Source of the DNA: UBA4416 sp044238845 | GTDB lineage: Bacteria; Bacteroidota; Bacteroidia; B-17B0; Aurantibacillaceae | Assembly (NCBI GenBank): GCA_044238845.1 | Contig: JBIICN010000010.1 | Location: 36,783-100,782, forward strand | DNA: 64,000 nt | Reading direction: 5' to 3' | In this document: piece after piece, positions 1 through 8,227 of the stretch | Layout: the number at the start of each line of letters is the position of its first letter | How positions within the stretch are numbered: the first letter of the stretch is position 1 | Position numbers and translations under genes: made by a program | The notes under the pieces: model-generated | Told to the model about the DNA's origin: nothing | What the model saw: only the letters and a program-made list of their open reading frames with translations | Databases searched by the model: none

Positions 1-2172
1 TAATTCACGTGCTTCACGTTCATCACTCATCACGTTAAATTTATCACCTGCTGTAGGTGCACCATTTAAACCTAATAATTGAACAGGCATTGAAGGACCC
101 GCTTCTTTAACATTTAAACCATGTTCGTTAGTCATTGCTTTTACTCTACCGCTATAGCAACCTGCTACTACGATATCACCAACACGCATGGTTCCTTTTT
201 GAACAATAATATCTACAACGTGACCTCGACCTTTATCTAATTTTGCTTCAATCACTGAACCTGAAGCTTTTGCTTTTGGATTTGCTTTTAGTTCTAAAAT
301 CTCAGCTTCTAACACCACTTTTTCTAATAATAAGTCAATGTTTTTACCCATTTTAGCTGAAATCTCTTGACATTGAACTTTACCACCCCACTCTTCAACT
401 AAAATATTCATTGCCGATAAAGCTTCACGGATTTTATCTGGATTTGCTCCTGGTTTATCAATTTTATTAATTGCAATAATCATTGGTACGCCTGCTGCTT
501 GAGCATGATTAATTGCTTCTTTTGTTTGAGGCATCACACTATCATCAGCTGCAACTACTATAATAACAACATCCGTTACTTTAGCACCACGAGCACGCAT
601 CGCTGTGAAGGCTTCGTGACCTGGAGTATCCAAGAAGGTAATTGATTTACCACTTTCCATTTTTACGTTATAGCTACCAATGTGCTGAGTGATACCACCA
701 GCTTCACCTGCAATAACGTTTGATTTGCGGATATAATCTAATAAAGAAGTTTTACCATGATCAACGTGACCCATAATGGTAACGATTGGTGGACGCTCTA
801 TTAAATCATTAGGATCTTCGGCATCTTGTTCTTCAATTGCTTCTTGAACCTCAACACTAACAAATTCAGTTTTATATCCAAACTCTTCTGCAACAATAGC
901 TAAAGTTTCAGCATCCAAACGCTGGTTAATAGATACAAACATACCCAAACTCATACACGTAGAAATAATTTGAGTAACAGATACATTCATCATTTGTGCC
1001 AATTGATTAGCAGAAACGAATTCAGTAACTTTTAATGTTTTCTTTTCTAAGTCTGATGCTTCTTGTTCATCAGCCATTTTTTCTCTCACGTCATCACGCT
1101 TATCACGACGGTATTTAGATGCTTTGGACTTACCGCCCTTATTACTTAAACGAGCTAATGTCTCTTTAATTTGTGCTTGAATTTCGATATCCGTTAAAGC
1201 TGGACGAGCTTCACGAGCAGCTGGTTTTTTTGCACGAGGATCGCCATATTTTTCTTTAGCTCTATCCTTAGCAATCTGAGCTTGCTCAGTACCAACTTTT
1301 TTAATTTCTTCTTGGCTCATACCACCTTTACGAATACGCTTACGCTTTTTCTTATCAGCAGCTCCTGCACCAGTGTTTGGCACATTTCCTTTTTTAACTT
1401 CTTTAATTACAGGTAATTCAATCTTACCCATAATTTTAGGTCCTTCTAATTTTTGATAAACCGTTTCATGAAACACTTCTTTTTGTTCTTCAACCTCAGG
1501 AACTGCTTCAACTTTAGGAGTTTCAACAACAACAGGCTTCACTTCTTCAACAACTTCATCTTCGTCTTTTTTCTTCTTAGCTTTAATTGCTTTCGCAGCT
1601 TTTTCTTCAGCGGCTTTTTCCTCTTCTTTTTCTTTCTTAGACTTTTTGTCGGGTTTTGTTTTTTGATTTAAGGTACTTAAATCTAATTTACCTAACACTT
1701 TTGGTCCAGAAATAGTAGTTGTACTTTCGGGAACTTCAGAAACAACAGGTTGTTCAACAACTTTTGCTGCCTCAGCTGCTTTTGCGGCCTCCGCCTCTTT
1801 TTCAGCTTTTAATTTAGCTGCTTCTTCCGCTTTTTTCTTTTCTTCAGCAGCTTTTGCCGCTGCTGCTGCTAGTATTTCTCTTTCGCGTTGTTCTTCTAAT
1901 TCTTTAGCTTTAATAGCCTTTGTATCTTCAACAACAATTGACTCGCGTTTTAATTTATTAAGATTTAACCCAACGTGTTGAGCTTCTTCTTTAGCAGATT
2001 TATCCCCTGAAAATTCTTTTGATAATAAAGAATATTCTTCGTCACCAATTTTAGCGTTGGGATTATTTTCTACTGGGCGACCTTTTGCAGCAAGAAATTC
2101 AGTGATTTTACCCAAAGATAAATTGAATTCCTTAGCTACTTTACTTAATCGCATTGTTTTTGCGTCTGACAT
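1..2172 (-). CDS. infB: Translation initiation factor IF-2, 3' end missing
   Basis: This GTPase brings initiator tRNA to the 30S subunit and promotes subunit joining. The frame is open from ATG at 2172 to the window edge (724 codons), so the last part of the protein lies outside. Visible are the N-terminal IF2 helix bundle (MSDAKTMRLSKVAKEFN), a long Ala/Lys/Glu-rich low-complexity linker (about residues 85-330), and the G domain with GHVDHGKT at about 468-475, DTPGHEAF near 512 and NKID near 568, followed by the start of domain II. The gene lies downstream of nusA with a gap of about 100 bases, in the standard rimP-nusA-infB order, and is probably transcribed with them. The long linker is normal for Bacteroidota IF-2. 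Identity is certain; only the C-terminus is unseen. Confidence 0.97.
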   Translation of the reverse strand, partial: MSDAKTMRLSKVAKEFNLSLGKITEFLAAKGRPVENNPNAKIGDEEYSLLSKEFSGDKSAKEEAQHVGLNLNKLKRESIVVEDTKAIKAKELEEQREREILAAAAAKAAEEKKKAEEAAKLKAEKEAEAAKAAEAAKVVEQPVVSEVPESTTTISGPKVLGKLDLSTLNQKTKPDKKSKKEKEEEKAAEEKAAKAIKAKKKKDEDEVVEEVKPVVVETPKVEAVPEVEEQKEVFHETVYQKLEGPKIMGKIELPVIKEVKKGNVPNTGAGAADKKKRKRIRKGGMSQEEIKKVGTEQAQIAKDRAKEKYGDPRAKKPAAREARPALTDIEIQAQIKETLARLSNKGGKSKASKYRRDKRDDVREKMADEQEASDLEKKTLKVTEFVSANQLAQMMNVSVTQIISTCMSLGMFVSINQRLDAETLAIVAEEFGYKTEFVSVEVQEAIEEQDAEDPNDLIERPPIVTIMGHVDHGKTSLLDYIRKSNVIAGEAGGITQHIGSYNVKMESGKSITFLDTPGHEAFTAMRARGAKVTDVVIIVVAADDSVMPQTKEAINHAQAAGVPMIIAINKIDKPGANPDKIREALSAMNILVEEWGGKVQCQEISAKMGKNIDLLLEKVVLEAEILELKANPKAKASGSVIEAKLDKGRGHVVDIIVQKGTMRVGDIVVAGCYSGRVKAMTNEHGLNVKEAGPSMPVQLLGLNGAPTAGDKFNVMSDEREAREL

Positions 2173-2271
2173 ATTATAATATTTCCTTGTCTTTTATGTA
2201 TTCAAATTTTGCTTTTTTATTTTTTAAAAGAAAGCTAACTTTTAAACTTAACTATAAGTTAATGTATGCTC

Positions 2272-3534
2272 TTAATCTTCGAACTCTGATTGTAATACTT
2301 GTTTCACATCTTCAATCACGTCTTCTGTTAATCCAGTTCTACGAACTAAATCAGCCATGTCTAATTCTAATACAGACTTAGCTGTATCGCAACCAATAGC
2401 TTGTAATGCTTTAATTACTGATTCCTCGATTTCATCAGAAAATTCTATTAAATCAACATCTTCTACATCAACTGCTGTATCTTCGTTATCACGGAAAACA
2501 TCAATTTCGTAGCCAGTTAATTTACCCGCTAATTTGATATTAAAACCACCTTTACCAATTGCTAAAGAAATTTGATCAGGTTTTAAGAACACCTCAGCAC
2601 GTTTAGTATCTTCATTTAATTTAACTGAAGTAACTTTTGCTGGACTTAATGAACGTTGAATTAATAATTGTGCGTTTGATGTGTAGTTAATAACATCAAT
2701 GTTTTCATTTTTTAATTCACGAACAATACCATGAATACGAGAACCTTTCATACCAACACAAGCTCCAACTGGATCAATTCTATCATCATACGATTCAACT
2801 GCTACTTTAGCTCTTTCACCTGGTTCACGAACAATTTTTTTAATCGTAATTAAACCATCAAAAACCTCAGGAACTTCCATTTCAAATAAACGCTCTAAGA
2901 AAGTTGGCGCTGTACGAGACATAATTACAGAAGGTGTTCCGTTTTTTAATTCTACTTTATAAACAACTGCTTTTACAGAATCTCCTTTTTTGAAGAAATC
3001 TGAAGGAATTTGTTCTGTTTTAGGTAATAATAATTCGTTGCCTTCATCATCCAACAACATAATTTCTTTTTTCCAAACTTGATAAACCTCAGCGTTGATA
3101 ATATCTCCAACACGCTCTTTGTATTTGTTGTATATACCAGTTTTTTCTAATTCAAGAATTTTTTGAACTAAGTTTTGACGAACTGATAATACATTACGAC
3201 GACCAATTTCATCTAACTTTACTAATTCAGTTACCTCTTCACCAATTTCAAAATCAGGTTCAATTTTATGAGCATCTGTTAAACTAATATGTTTGTTTGG
3301 ATCATAATCAAAAGAATCTTCAGCAAACTCATCATCTACAATAGTTCTGTTTTTATAAATCTCGATATCTCCTTTATCAGGGTTTACGATAATATCAAAG
3401 TTTTTATCTGAACCATATTTTTTGATTAACATGGTACGAAATACATCTTCGATGATGCTCATTAACGTTGCGCGATCAATGTTTTTGTCTTCTTTAAATA
3501 ACGAGAATGATTCAATTAAATTTACACTTTCCAT
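2272..3534 (-). CDS. nusA: Transcription termination/antitermination factor NusA
   Basis: NusA binds RNA polymerase and nascent RNA and modulates pausing, termination and antitermination. The 420-residue product shows an N-terminal polymerase-binding domain (about 1-125), an S1 domain (about 130-200, including GDIINAEVYQVWKKE), and tandem KH domains (about 230-350) with DPVGACVGMKGSRI and QISLAIGKGGFNIKLA. An acidic C-terminal helix-hairpin segment of about 60 residues ends in QSEFED. The length fits Bacteroidota NusA, which lacks the repeated acidic domains of E. coli. It starts 12 bases after the rimP stop codon and lies upstream of infB, so co-transcription is likely. The hairpin upstream of rimP could control all three genes, possibly through NusA itself (inference). 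Confidence 0.97.
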   Translation of the reverse strand: MESVNLIESFSLFKEDKNIDRATLMSIIEDVFRTMLIKKYGSDKNFDIIVNPDKGDIEIYKNRTIVDDEFAEDSFDYDPNKHISLTDAHKIEPDFEIGEEVTELVKLDEIGRRNVLSVRQNLVQKILELEKTGIYNKYKERVGDIINAEVYQVWKKEIMLLDDEGNELLLPKTEQIPSDFFKKGDSVKAVVYKVELKNGTPSVIMSRTAPTFLERLFEMEVPEVFDGLITIKKIVREPGERAKVAVESYDDRIDPVGACVGMKGSRIHGIVRELKNENIDVINYTSNAQLLIQRSLSPAKVTSVKLNEDTKRAEVFLKPDQISLAIGKGGFNIKLAGKLTGYEIDVFRDNEDTAVDVEDVDLIEFSDEIEESVIKALQAIGCDTAKSVLELDMADLVRRTGLTEDVIEDVKQVLQSEFED

Positions 3535-3546
3535 TGTTTTGTTTTT

Positions 3547-4011
3547 TTAAAATGGTAATACTGATTTTGTTTCTTTTGTTTGATTATATGTTAAAGTTAT
3601 GTCTTCTACTACGGTGTGATTTCCTTTTCCAACAGTTTTTTTCTCTCTTCTCGTTTCTTCAATCACAAATTCATTATCGTTAGCGCTTTTTAAAATTCCT
3701 TCGTGTTTAGCGCCTTCTTTTGTAACTACTTTTACTTTAGTGCCAATGTACTTTTTATATTGCGCCACTACTTTAAACGCTTCTGTTGCTCCTGGTGAAG
3801 AAACTTGCAATTCAAAATCTTCTTTTTCTCTATCCAAATTACCTTCTACAAATCTGCTTAATGCCACGCAATCAGCAATTAAAATATGATTTGGTGCATC
3901 AATATAAATTTCAATCACACTTCCCTTAAGGATTTTAACCTCTACCAAAAACTTATCGGTACCAGCAAAATGCTCGCTTACTAAATTAATTATTGTCTCT
4001 TTTTTTATCAT
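3547..4011 (-). CDS. rimP: Ribosome maturation factor RimP
   Basis: RimP assists maturation of the 30S subunit. The 154-residue protein has the alpha/beta N-terminal domain, with the family-typical EIYIDAPNHILIADCVALSR segment (start-of-strand, then the cysteine-containing helix), and FELQVSSPGATEAF, which matches the conserved LEVSSPG motif. A C-terminal SH3-like barrel follows (KVKVVTKEGAKHEGILK). It is the first gene of the rimP-nusA-infB group. A hairpin followed by a T-run lies about 17 bases before the start codon, and a TATATTTG promoter box lies a little further upstream; both are listed separately. Confidence 0.95.
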   Translation of the reverse strand: MIKKETIINLVSEHFAGTDKFLVEVKILKGSVIEIYIDAPNHILIADCVALSRFVEGNLDREKEDFELQVSSPGATEAFKVVAQYKKYIGTKVKVVTKEGAKHEGILKSANDNEFVIEETRREKKTVGKGNHTVVEDITLTYNQTKETKSVLPF

Positions 4012-4021
4012 TTTTATAAAA

Positions 4022-4045
4022 TAAAAAAGGGACTTATCGGTCCCT
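4022..4045 (-). terminator. Hairpin plus T-run in the rimP 5' leader (attenuator-like)
   Basis: Read on the minus strand, the arms AGGGAC and GTCCCT (6 bp) enclose a 6-base loop and are followed directly by six T residues. This is the layout of an intrinsic terminator. It sits between the likely rimP promoter (box at 4075-4082) and the rimP ATG at 4009-4011, so it should act on the rimP-nusA-infB transcript itself. An upstream gene cannot be its target, because the neighbour on the other side is transcribed divergently. Structure seen in sequence; regulatory role inferred. Confidence 0.65.
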
Positions 4046-4074
4046 CATCTTTTCTATCTTCTAATTTGCGGGTA

Positions 4075-4082
4075 CAAATATA
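4075..4082 (-). promoter_or_regulatory. Likely promoter (-7 box) for rimP-nusA-infB
   Basis: On the minus strand the octamer TATATTTG matches the Bacteroidota -7 consensus TAnnTTTG. Transcription would begin near 4068 and give a leader of about 57 bases containing the hairpin at 4022-4045. A -33 TTTG is not obvious at the expected distance, so this rests on the -7 box and its position. Confidence 0.45.
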
Positions 4083-4234
4083 AGTACATCTTTGTTAATA
4101 ACCAAATATTATTAACACAACTAATTATGATTTAAGTCGTTAAATTAGACAAGCAGTCCCCGAAAAATAAGGTTTAACCGTTTTTTATTTCTTACCGTCC
4201 CACCCTAGAAGTAAAGGACACAATACTAAGAATC

Positions 4235-4528
4235 ATGGAAACAACGAAAAAAACAAGCAACGGCGGTACTTTACTTACTATTTTGTCACTACTTTTTTCA
4301 TCATTAGCCATTTCGCAAGAAAAAAGTAAATTTTTAAATGAAAAACCCGAAGATTTAATTGTGAGCGCTTACATCATTGGTGGAGTTGCCATATTTGGCA
4401 TTATTATTTTTGTTATATCAAAAATTGCCGCAAAATATAGTAAACAGGATAACTCTACCCCAAAAATCACTCGTTCGGTTTCTCACCGTTACCATCATCA
4501 TCACAAAGTGGTTAAAAAATCGGCATAA
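4235..4528 (+). CDS. Small secreted or membrane-anchored protein, unknown function
   Basis: I do not recognise a family for this 97-residue protein. It has a hydrophobic N-terminal segment (about 11-28) ending in AIS-QE, which could be a signal peptide. A strong membrane segment follows at about 44-64 (AYIIGGVAIFGIIIFVISKI), then a basic tail with a histidine cluster (YHHHHKVVKK). It is therefore probably a single-pass inner-membrane protein with a short cytoplasmic tail. The histidine-rich tail could bind metal, but nothing else supports that. It stands alone between the divergent rimP leader and the acpP promoter. The start ATG is the first in the frame. Confidence 0.6.
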   Translation: METTKKTSNGGTLLTILSLLFSSLAISQEKSKFLNEKPEDLIVSAYIIGGVAIFGIIIFVISKIAAKYSKQDNSTPKITRSVSHRYHHHHKVVKKSA

Positions 4529-4641
4529 GAACCTTTACAAAAACACCATTTTAAGGGCTAATTTAGGATTTTGACTTTGTGAAAAATGCCATTATTTAAT
4601 TAATTGTTTGATAAACAGTTAATTACTTAACGGCTTTTTTT

Positions 4642-4671
4642 TTTGTTTTTTAATTGATACAACTATCTTTG
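4642..4671 (+). promoter_or_regulatory. Promoter of acpP-fabF (Bacteroidota type)
   Basis: TTTG at 4642-4645 and TATCTTTG at 4664-4671 are separated by 18 bases, matching the -33 TTTG and -7 TAnnTTTG consensus of the Bacteroidota housekeeping sigma factor. Transcription would start around 4677, about 20 bases before the acpP ATG. This is the clearest promoter in the window. Confidence 0.7.
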
Positions 4672-4696
4672 TCCCGAATTTTAAAACTAAAACACA

Positions 4697-4936
4697 ATGT
4701 CAGACATTTCATCAAAAGTAAAATCTATCATCGTTGATAAATTAGGTGTAGAAGAAAAAGAAGTAACTCCAACTGCAAGTTTCACTAACGACTTAGGAGC
4801 AGATTCTTTAGATACAGTTGAATTAATCATGGAATTTGAAAAAGAATTTAATATCGCTATTCCAGACGATCAAGCAGAAAAAATTGCTACAGTAGGAGAC
4901 GCTATCTCTTATATCGAAGCGAACGCAAAAAACTAA
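4697..4936 (+). CDS. acpP: Acyl carrier protein
   Basis: Acyl carrier protein holds growing acyl chains on a 4'-phosphopantetheine arm during type II fatty acid synthesis. The 79-residue acidic helical protein contains the modification motif GADSLDTVELIMEFE, in which the DSL serine (about residue 37) receives the cofactor. Length and composition are typical of the family. It is followed 28 bases later by fabF, the usual pairing, and preceded by a strong promoter, consistent with the high expression expected of this protein. Confidence 0.98.
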   Translation: MSDISSKVKSIIVDKLGVEEKEVTPTASFTNDLGADSLDTVELIMEFEKEFNIAIPDDQAEKIATVGDAISYIEANAKN

Positions 4937-4964
4937 GAACTTTACTTTTTAAAAATTATTCTTT

Positions 4965-6218
4965 ATGCAATTTAAGCGCGTAGTAGTTACGGGACTTGGT
5001 GCTGTTACACCTTTGGGCAGTAATGTTAATGATTATTGGACAAATTTAATTAATGGCGTAAGCGGTGCCGCACCTATTACACGTTTTGATGCATCTAAAT
5101 TTAAAACCCGCTTTGCTTGCGAAGTGAAAGGTTTTAAACTAGAAGATTATTTTGATAGAAAAGAAGCTCAACGTTTAGATGCTTTCTCTCATTATGGTAT
5201 CGCCGCTTCTGTGCAAGCAGTTGCTGATGCTGGGTTAGATAAAGAAGGCATTGATAAAAACGAAATTGGCGTTATTTGGGGCTCAGGTATTGGAGGTTTA
5301 GATACTTTTCAAACTGAGACATTTAACTTTGCAAAAGGTGATGGTACTCCTCGTTTTAACCCTTTCTTTATTCCAAAAATGATTGCTGATATATGTTCAG
5401 GACATATATCAATTCGTTTTGGATTTAGGGGGCCAAACTTCACAACAGTTTCTGCATGTGCTTCATCAACTTCGGCTTTAATTGATGCTTATACTTATAT
5501 TAAACTAGGCAAAGCCAATGCCATTGTTGCTGGCGGTTCTGAAGCAGCTATTAATGAAAGTGGGGTTGGTGGTTTTAATGCTGTTCAAGCTATGAGTACC
5601 AGAAATGATAGCCCTGAAACGGCTTCTCGCCCGTATGATAAAGATCGTGATGGTTTTGTTTTAGGCGAAGGTGGTATTGCTTTAATTTTAGAAGATTTAG
5701 ACCATGCCCTTGCAAGAGGCGCGAAAATTTATGCCGAAATTATTGGTGGTGGCATGAGTGCTGATGCTCATCATATTACGGCTCCACATCCAGAAGGTTT
5801 AGGTGCCACTTTAGTGATGCAACGTGCCCTAAAAGATGCTGGAATTGGCCCTGAAGTTGTTGATTATATCAATACTCACGGAACAAGTACTCCATTGGGT
5901 GATTTAGCCGAACTAAAAGCTATTACTAATGTGTTTGGAGAACAAGCTTATAAAATGAATATTAGCTCTACAAAATCAATGACTGGCCATTTACTTGGTG
6001 CTGCTGGTGCTATTGAGGCAATGGCTACTGTATTAGCGGTTCAAAATGATATTGTACCTCCAACAATTAACAACGTAAACCCAGATCCAGAATTAGATCC
6101 GAAATTAAACTTAACGTTTAATAAAGCTCAAAAACGTACTATTAATTATGCGATTAGTAATACATTTGGTTTTGGCGGACATAATGCGGCGGTTGTTGTA
6201 AAAAAATACACAGCTTAA
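4965..6218 (+). CDS. fabF: Beta-ketoacyl-ACP synthase II
   Basis: FabF condenses malonyl-ACP with acyl-ACP in fatty acid chain elongation in the cytosol. The 417-residue thiolase-fold protein starts with RVVVTGLGAVTPLGSNVNDYW. It carries the active-site cysteine in TTVSACASSTSALIDAY (about residue 164) and the two catalytic histidines in INTHGTSTPLGD (about 304) and SMTGHLLGAAGA (about 340). The C-terminal SNTFGFGGHNAAVV segment is also typical. It lies just after acpP and is probably co-transcribed with it. Confidence 0.98.
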   Translation: MQFKRVVVTGLGAVTPLGSNVNDYWTNLINGVSGAAPITRFDASKFKTRFACEVKGFKLEDYFDRKEAQRLDAFSHYGIAASVQAVADAGLDKEGIDKNEIGVIWGSGIGGLDTFQTETFNFAKGDGTPRFNPFFIPKMIADICSGHISIRFGFRGPNFTTVSACASSTSALIDAYTYIKLGKANAIVAGGSEAAINESGVGGFNAVQAMSTRNDSPETASRPYDKDRDGFVLGEGGIALILEDLDHALARGAKIYAEIIGGGMSADAHHITAPHPEGLGATLVMQRALKDAGIGPEVVDYINTHGTSTPLGDLAELKAITNVFGEQAYKMNISSTKSMTGHLLGAAGAIEAMATVLAVQNDIVPPTINNVNPDPELDPKLNLTFNKAQKRTINYAISNTFGFGGHNAAVVVKKYTA

Positions 6219-6390
6219 TTCTAGAGTTTGTTGAAATTTATCTAATTTTATTGTGATGCATCTTTTTGGTCATAACTTCGTTAGATTTTTTCGACATATT
6301 TATTCTATTATACCTGTAAAATCTGCCTTGTTCTCCCAAAAATCTGCTATAACAAATTCATTTTATAAATTTTAATAAACTCTTATTGCT

Positions 6391-7131
6391 TTGATAAAAA
6401 TCTTATCAGCTTTAACACCACTCAACAAACAAGACAAAGAGTTTAAACGTAAACTCAAAAATATTTTAGGGTTTAGTCCTAACAATATTGCTTTGTATAA
6501 GCAAGCGTTTAGACATAGCTCTTCCTCTAAAGAAATTACCGAACATTTACAAAGTAATGAACGCCTTGAATTTTTGGGCGATGCTATTTTGGGCGCAATA
6601 GTAGCTGAATATTTATTTAAATTATTTCCAAAAAAAGACGAAGGTTTTTTAACCCAAATGCGAAGTCGTATTGTGAATGGGCAAAACTTATTTATGCTCT
6701 CCAAAAAATTTGGTTTTGATATACTACTTAACTCACGCTTAACCAAAAAAGAAAAGGTAAGCTCTAGTGCTTATGGAGATGCCTTTGAAGCCCTTATTGG
6801 TGCTGTGTTTTTAGATAAAGGCTTTGATGTAACTCGTAAATTTATTTTGAACCGAATTATTAAAGCGCATTTAGATATTAATGAGTTGTTGCAAAATGAT
6901 ACGGATTACAAATCACAGTTTCAGATTTTAATGCAGCGACAAAAAAAGCAATTTGAATATACCATTTTGAAAGAAGAGCATAATGGTAAAGAAAAAACCT
7001 ATACTATACAATTATCTATAGATGGTGTGGAACAAGGTGTATTTGAACACAAATCGAAAAAAGCTGCCGAACAAAAAGTAGCGCAATTAGTGTTAGAAAA
7101 ATTAGCGAGTGAAAATTTAGTGACTGCTTAA
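6391..7131 (+). CDS. rnc: Ribonuclease III
   Basis: RNase III cleaves double-stranded RNA in rRNA and mRNA processing. The 246-residue protein has the signature NERLEFLGDAILGAIV (about residues 51-66), in which the Glu/Asp residues bind catalytic Mg2+, the second acidic site at GDAFEALIGAVFLDKG, and a C-terminal dsRNA-binding domain (about 168-240). The best-supported start is the TTG at 6391, since the whole N-terminal helix (GFSPNNIALYKQAFRHSS) follows it and no ATG precedes it in frame. It follows fabF by about 170 bases, the common Bacteroidota order acpP-fabF-rnc. A weak hairpin (TAAGTA/TACTTA) lies just past its stop, between it and the convergent next gene. Confidence 0.96.
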   Translation: MIKILSALTPLNKQDKEFKRKLKNILGFSPNNIALYKQAFRHSSSSKEITEHLQSNERLEFLGDAILGAIVAEYLFKLFPKKDEGFLTQMRSRIVNGQNLFMLSKKFGFDILLNSRLTKKEKVSSSAYGDAFEALIGAVFLDKGFDVTRKFILNRIIKAHLDINELLQNDTDYKSQFQILMQRQKKQFEYTILKEEHNGKEKTYTIQLSIDGVEQGVFEHKSKKAAEQKVAQLVLEKLASENLVTA

Positions 7132-7152
7132 AAAAAAAATAGTTAAGTATTT

Positions 7153-8052
7153 CTACTTAGTTAACGAATACCAATAGCCTTTTCCTTTATTATATTTTCC
7201 GAAAATCTTTAAGAGATAATTGATATCATCAGTTTGTACAAAGTCGGGACATTTTTCAACAGCCTCGTAATTTTCTTTTTCTTTTACTACTCCCCAAATA
7301 GTAACATAAATATTTTCATTGTGCGCTTGTTTTACTTGAGCTTTTGTTACCGAAGGGTTTGACATTGATAAGCCCCAAAAACCCCATTTTTTAACGGTTT
7401 CCACACCGAAATTAAAATCATCGGTTAGTAAAAATAAATTGGCATCAGGCTTTATATCTTTAATAGCTAATAAAAAACCAGGGTCTAAGTTTTCAATAAA
7501 AATACGTGGTCCTAAATTATGTTGTTGTAATGTTTTTACAATAGTTCTTGCAAATAATTTAAAATACGCTCCTTGGTCAAAATTACCGTAAGTGGCTTTG
7601 CAATCAAGTGTAATATATATTTCTTGAGGATTGGGAATTTGAGAAATAAACTCATCAAAAGTGATGATTTTAATGTCATTAGAAAATTTTGCTTTTCGGT
7701 TACAGTCACTCATCTCGCTCCAATTCATATCTTTTACCAAACCACTGCAAGATGTGTTTTCAGATAAATCCCAGCCATGTAAAATAACCAATACACTATC
7801 TTTAGTTATTTGCACATCCATCTCAGTGCCATCTGCTCCTCGACCTAAACAAGACTCCAAACTTTTTAAGGAATTTAAGGGATAAATAGATTCCGTTCCC
7901 ATACCAGCATGACCAAAACAACCTATTTGGTTATTATTTAAATTTTCTAAGTGAAAGGTTGCAGGGTCTTTTGAGCAAGAAACCGTTAGGATTAAAAAAG
8001 TTATGAAAATTAATCTCAACAAACTATTATGTTTTAAAACACATAGGCACAT
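7153..8052 (-). CDS. Glycerophosphodiester phosphodiesterase-like lipoprotein
   Basis: The N-terminus is a hydrophobic stretch ending in the lipobox LTVSC (cysteine near residue 26), so this is probably a lipoprotein. The remainder matches the GDPD TIM-barrel family: GADGTEMDVQITKDSVLVILH carries the metal-binding Glu/Asp pair and the second histidine, and the C-terminal TIWGVVKEKENYEAV with FVQTDD matches the end of the barrel. The first motif reads GHAGMGTESIYPLNS instead of the usual HRG...PENT, so the arginine and the ENT glutamate are changed. I recall this variant as a Bacteroidota subfamily. Substrate is uncertain. It may start at an internal codon nearer the signal peptide, as the first residues (MCLCVLKHN) overlap an intergenic repeat. 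Confidence 0.7.
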   Translation of the reverse strand: MCLCVLKHNSLLRLIFITFLILTVSCSKDPATFHLENLNNNQIGCFGHAGMGTESIYPLNSLKSLESCLGRGADGTEMDVQITKDSVLVILHGWDLSENTSCSGLVKDMNWSEMSDCNRKAKFSNDIKIITFDEFISQIPNPQEIYITLDCKATYGNFDQGAYFKLFARTIVKTLQQHNLGPRIFIENLDPGFLLAIKDIKPDANLFLLTDDFNFGVETVKKWGFWGLSMSNPSVTKAQVKQAHNENIYVTIWGVVKEKENYEAVEKCPDFVQTDDINYLLKIFGKYNKGKGYWYSLTK

Positions 8053-8227
8053 GGTTATAATTTCTATGAGCCTATGTGTTTATGTAATTCAAAAATAGGA
8101 AAAAATAAGAAATAAGTTCAGCATAGAAAACTTTGTTTTGACATAGAATTCTATGAAACAGCACGCTGTCTATTTTCTTCTTTAACCTATTATTAAAATC
8201 TATGTGCCTATGTGGTTAAAAAACAAA
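8029..8227. repeat. Intergenic repeat cluster built on CCTATGTG
   Basis: A 12-bp perfect inverted repeat (AAACACATAGGC ... GCCTATGTGTTT) spans about 8036-8079. A perfect 14-base palindrome CATAGAATTCTATG lies at 8142-8155. A further TATGTGCCTATGTGG lies at 8201-8215 and runs into GGTTAAAAAACAAA (8214-8227). That last 14-mer recurs inverted at 36724-36737 before another gene. The composition suggests a dispersed intergenic repeat rather than a gene. The left end overlaps the first codons of the flanking lipoprotein gene. Confidence 0.55.

Noticed and set aside
1453..1671. A 72-codon plus-strand Phe/Asn-rich frame
   Set aside because: It is antisense to the Lys/Glu-rich linker of infB; composition is an artefact of that strand.
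4377..4574. A 65-codon frame overlapping the small membrane-protein gene
   Set aside because: It is out of frame with the better-supported gene at 4235-4528, with no signal peptide or motif of its own.
7132..7165. A terminator after rnc
   Set aside because: The 6-bp TAAGTA/TACTTA stem is short and AT-only and has no clear T-run; kept only as a remark under rnc.
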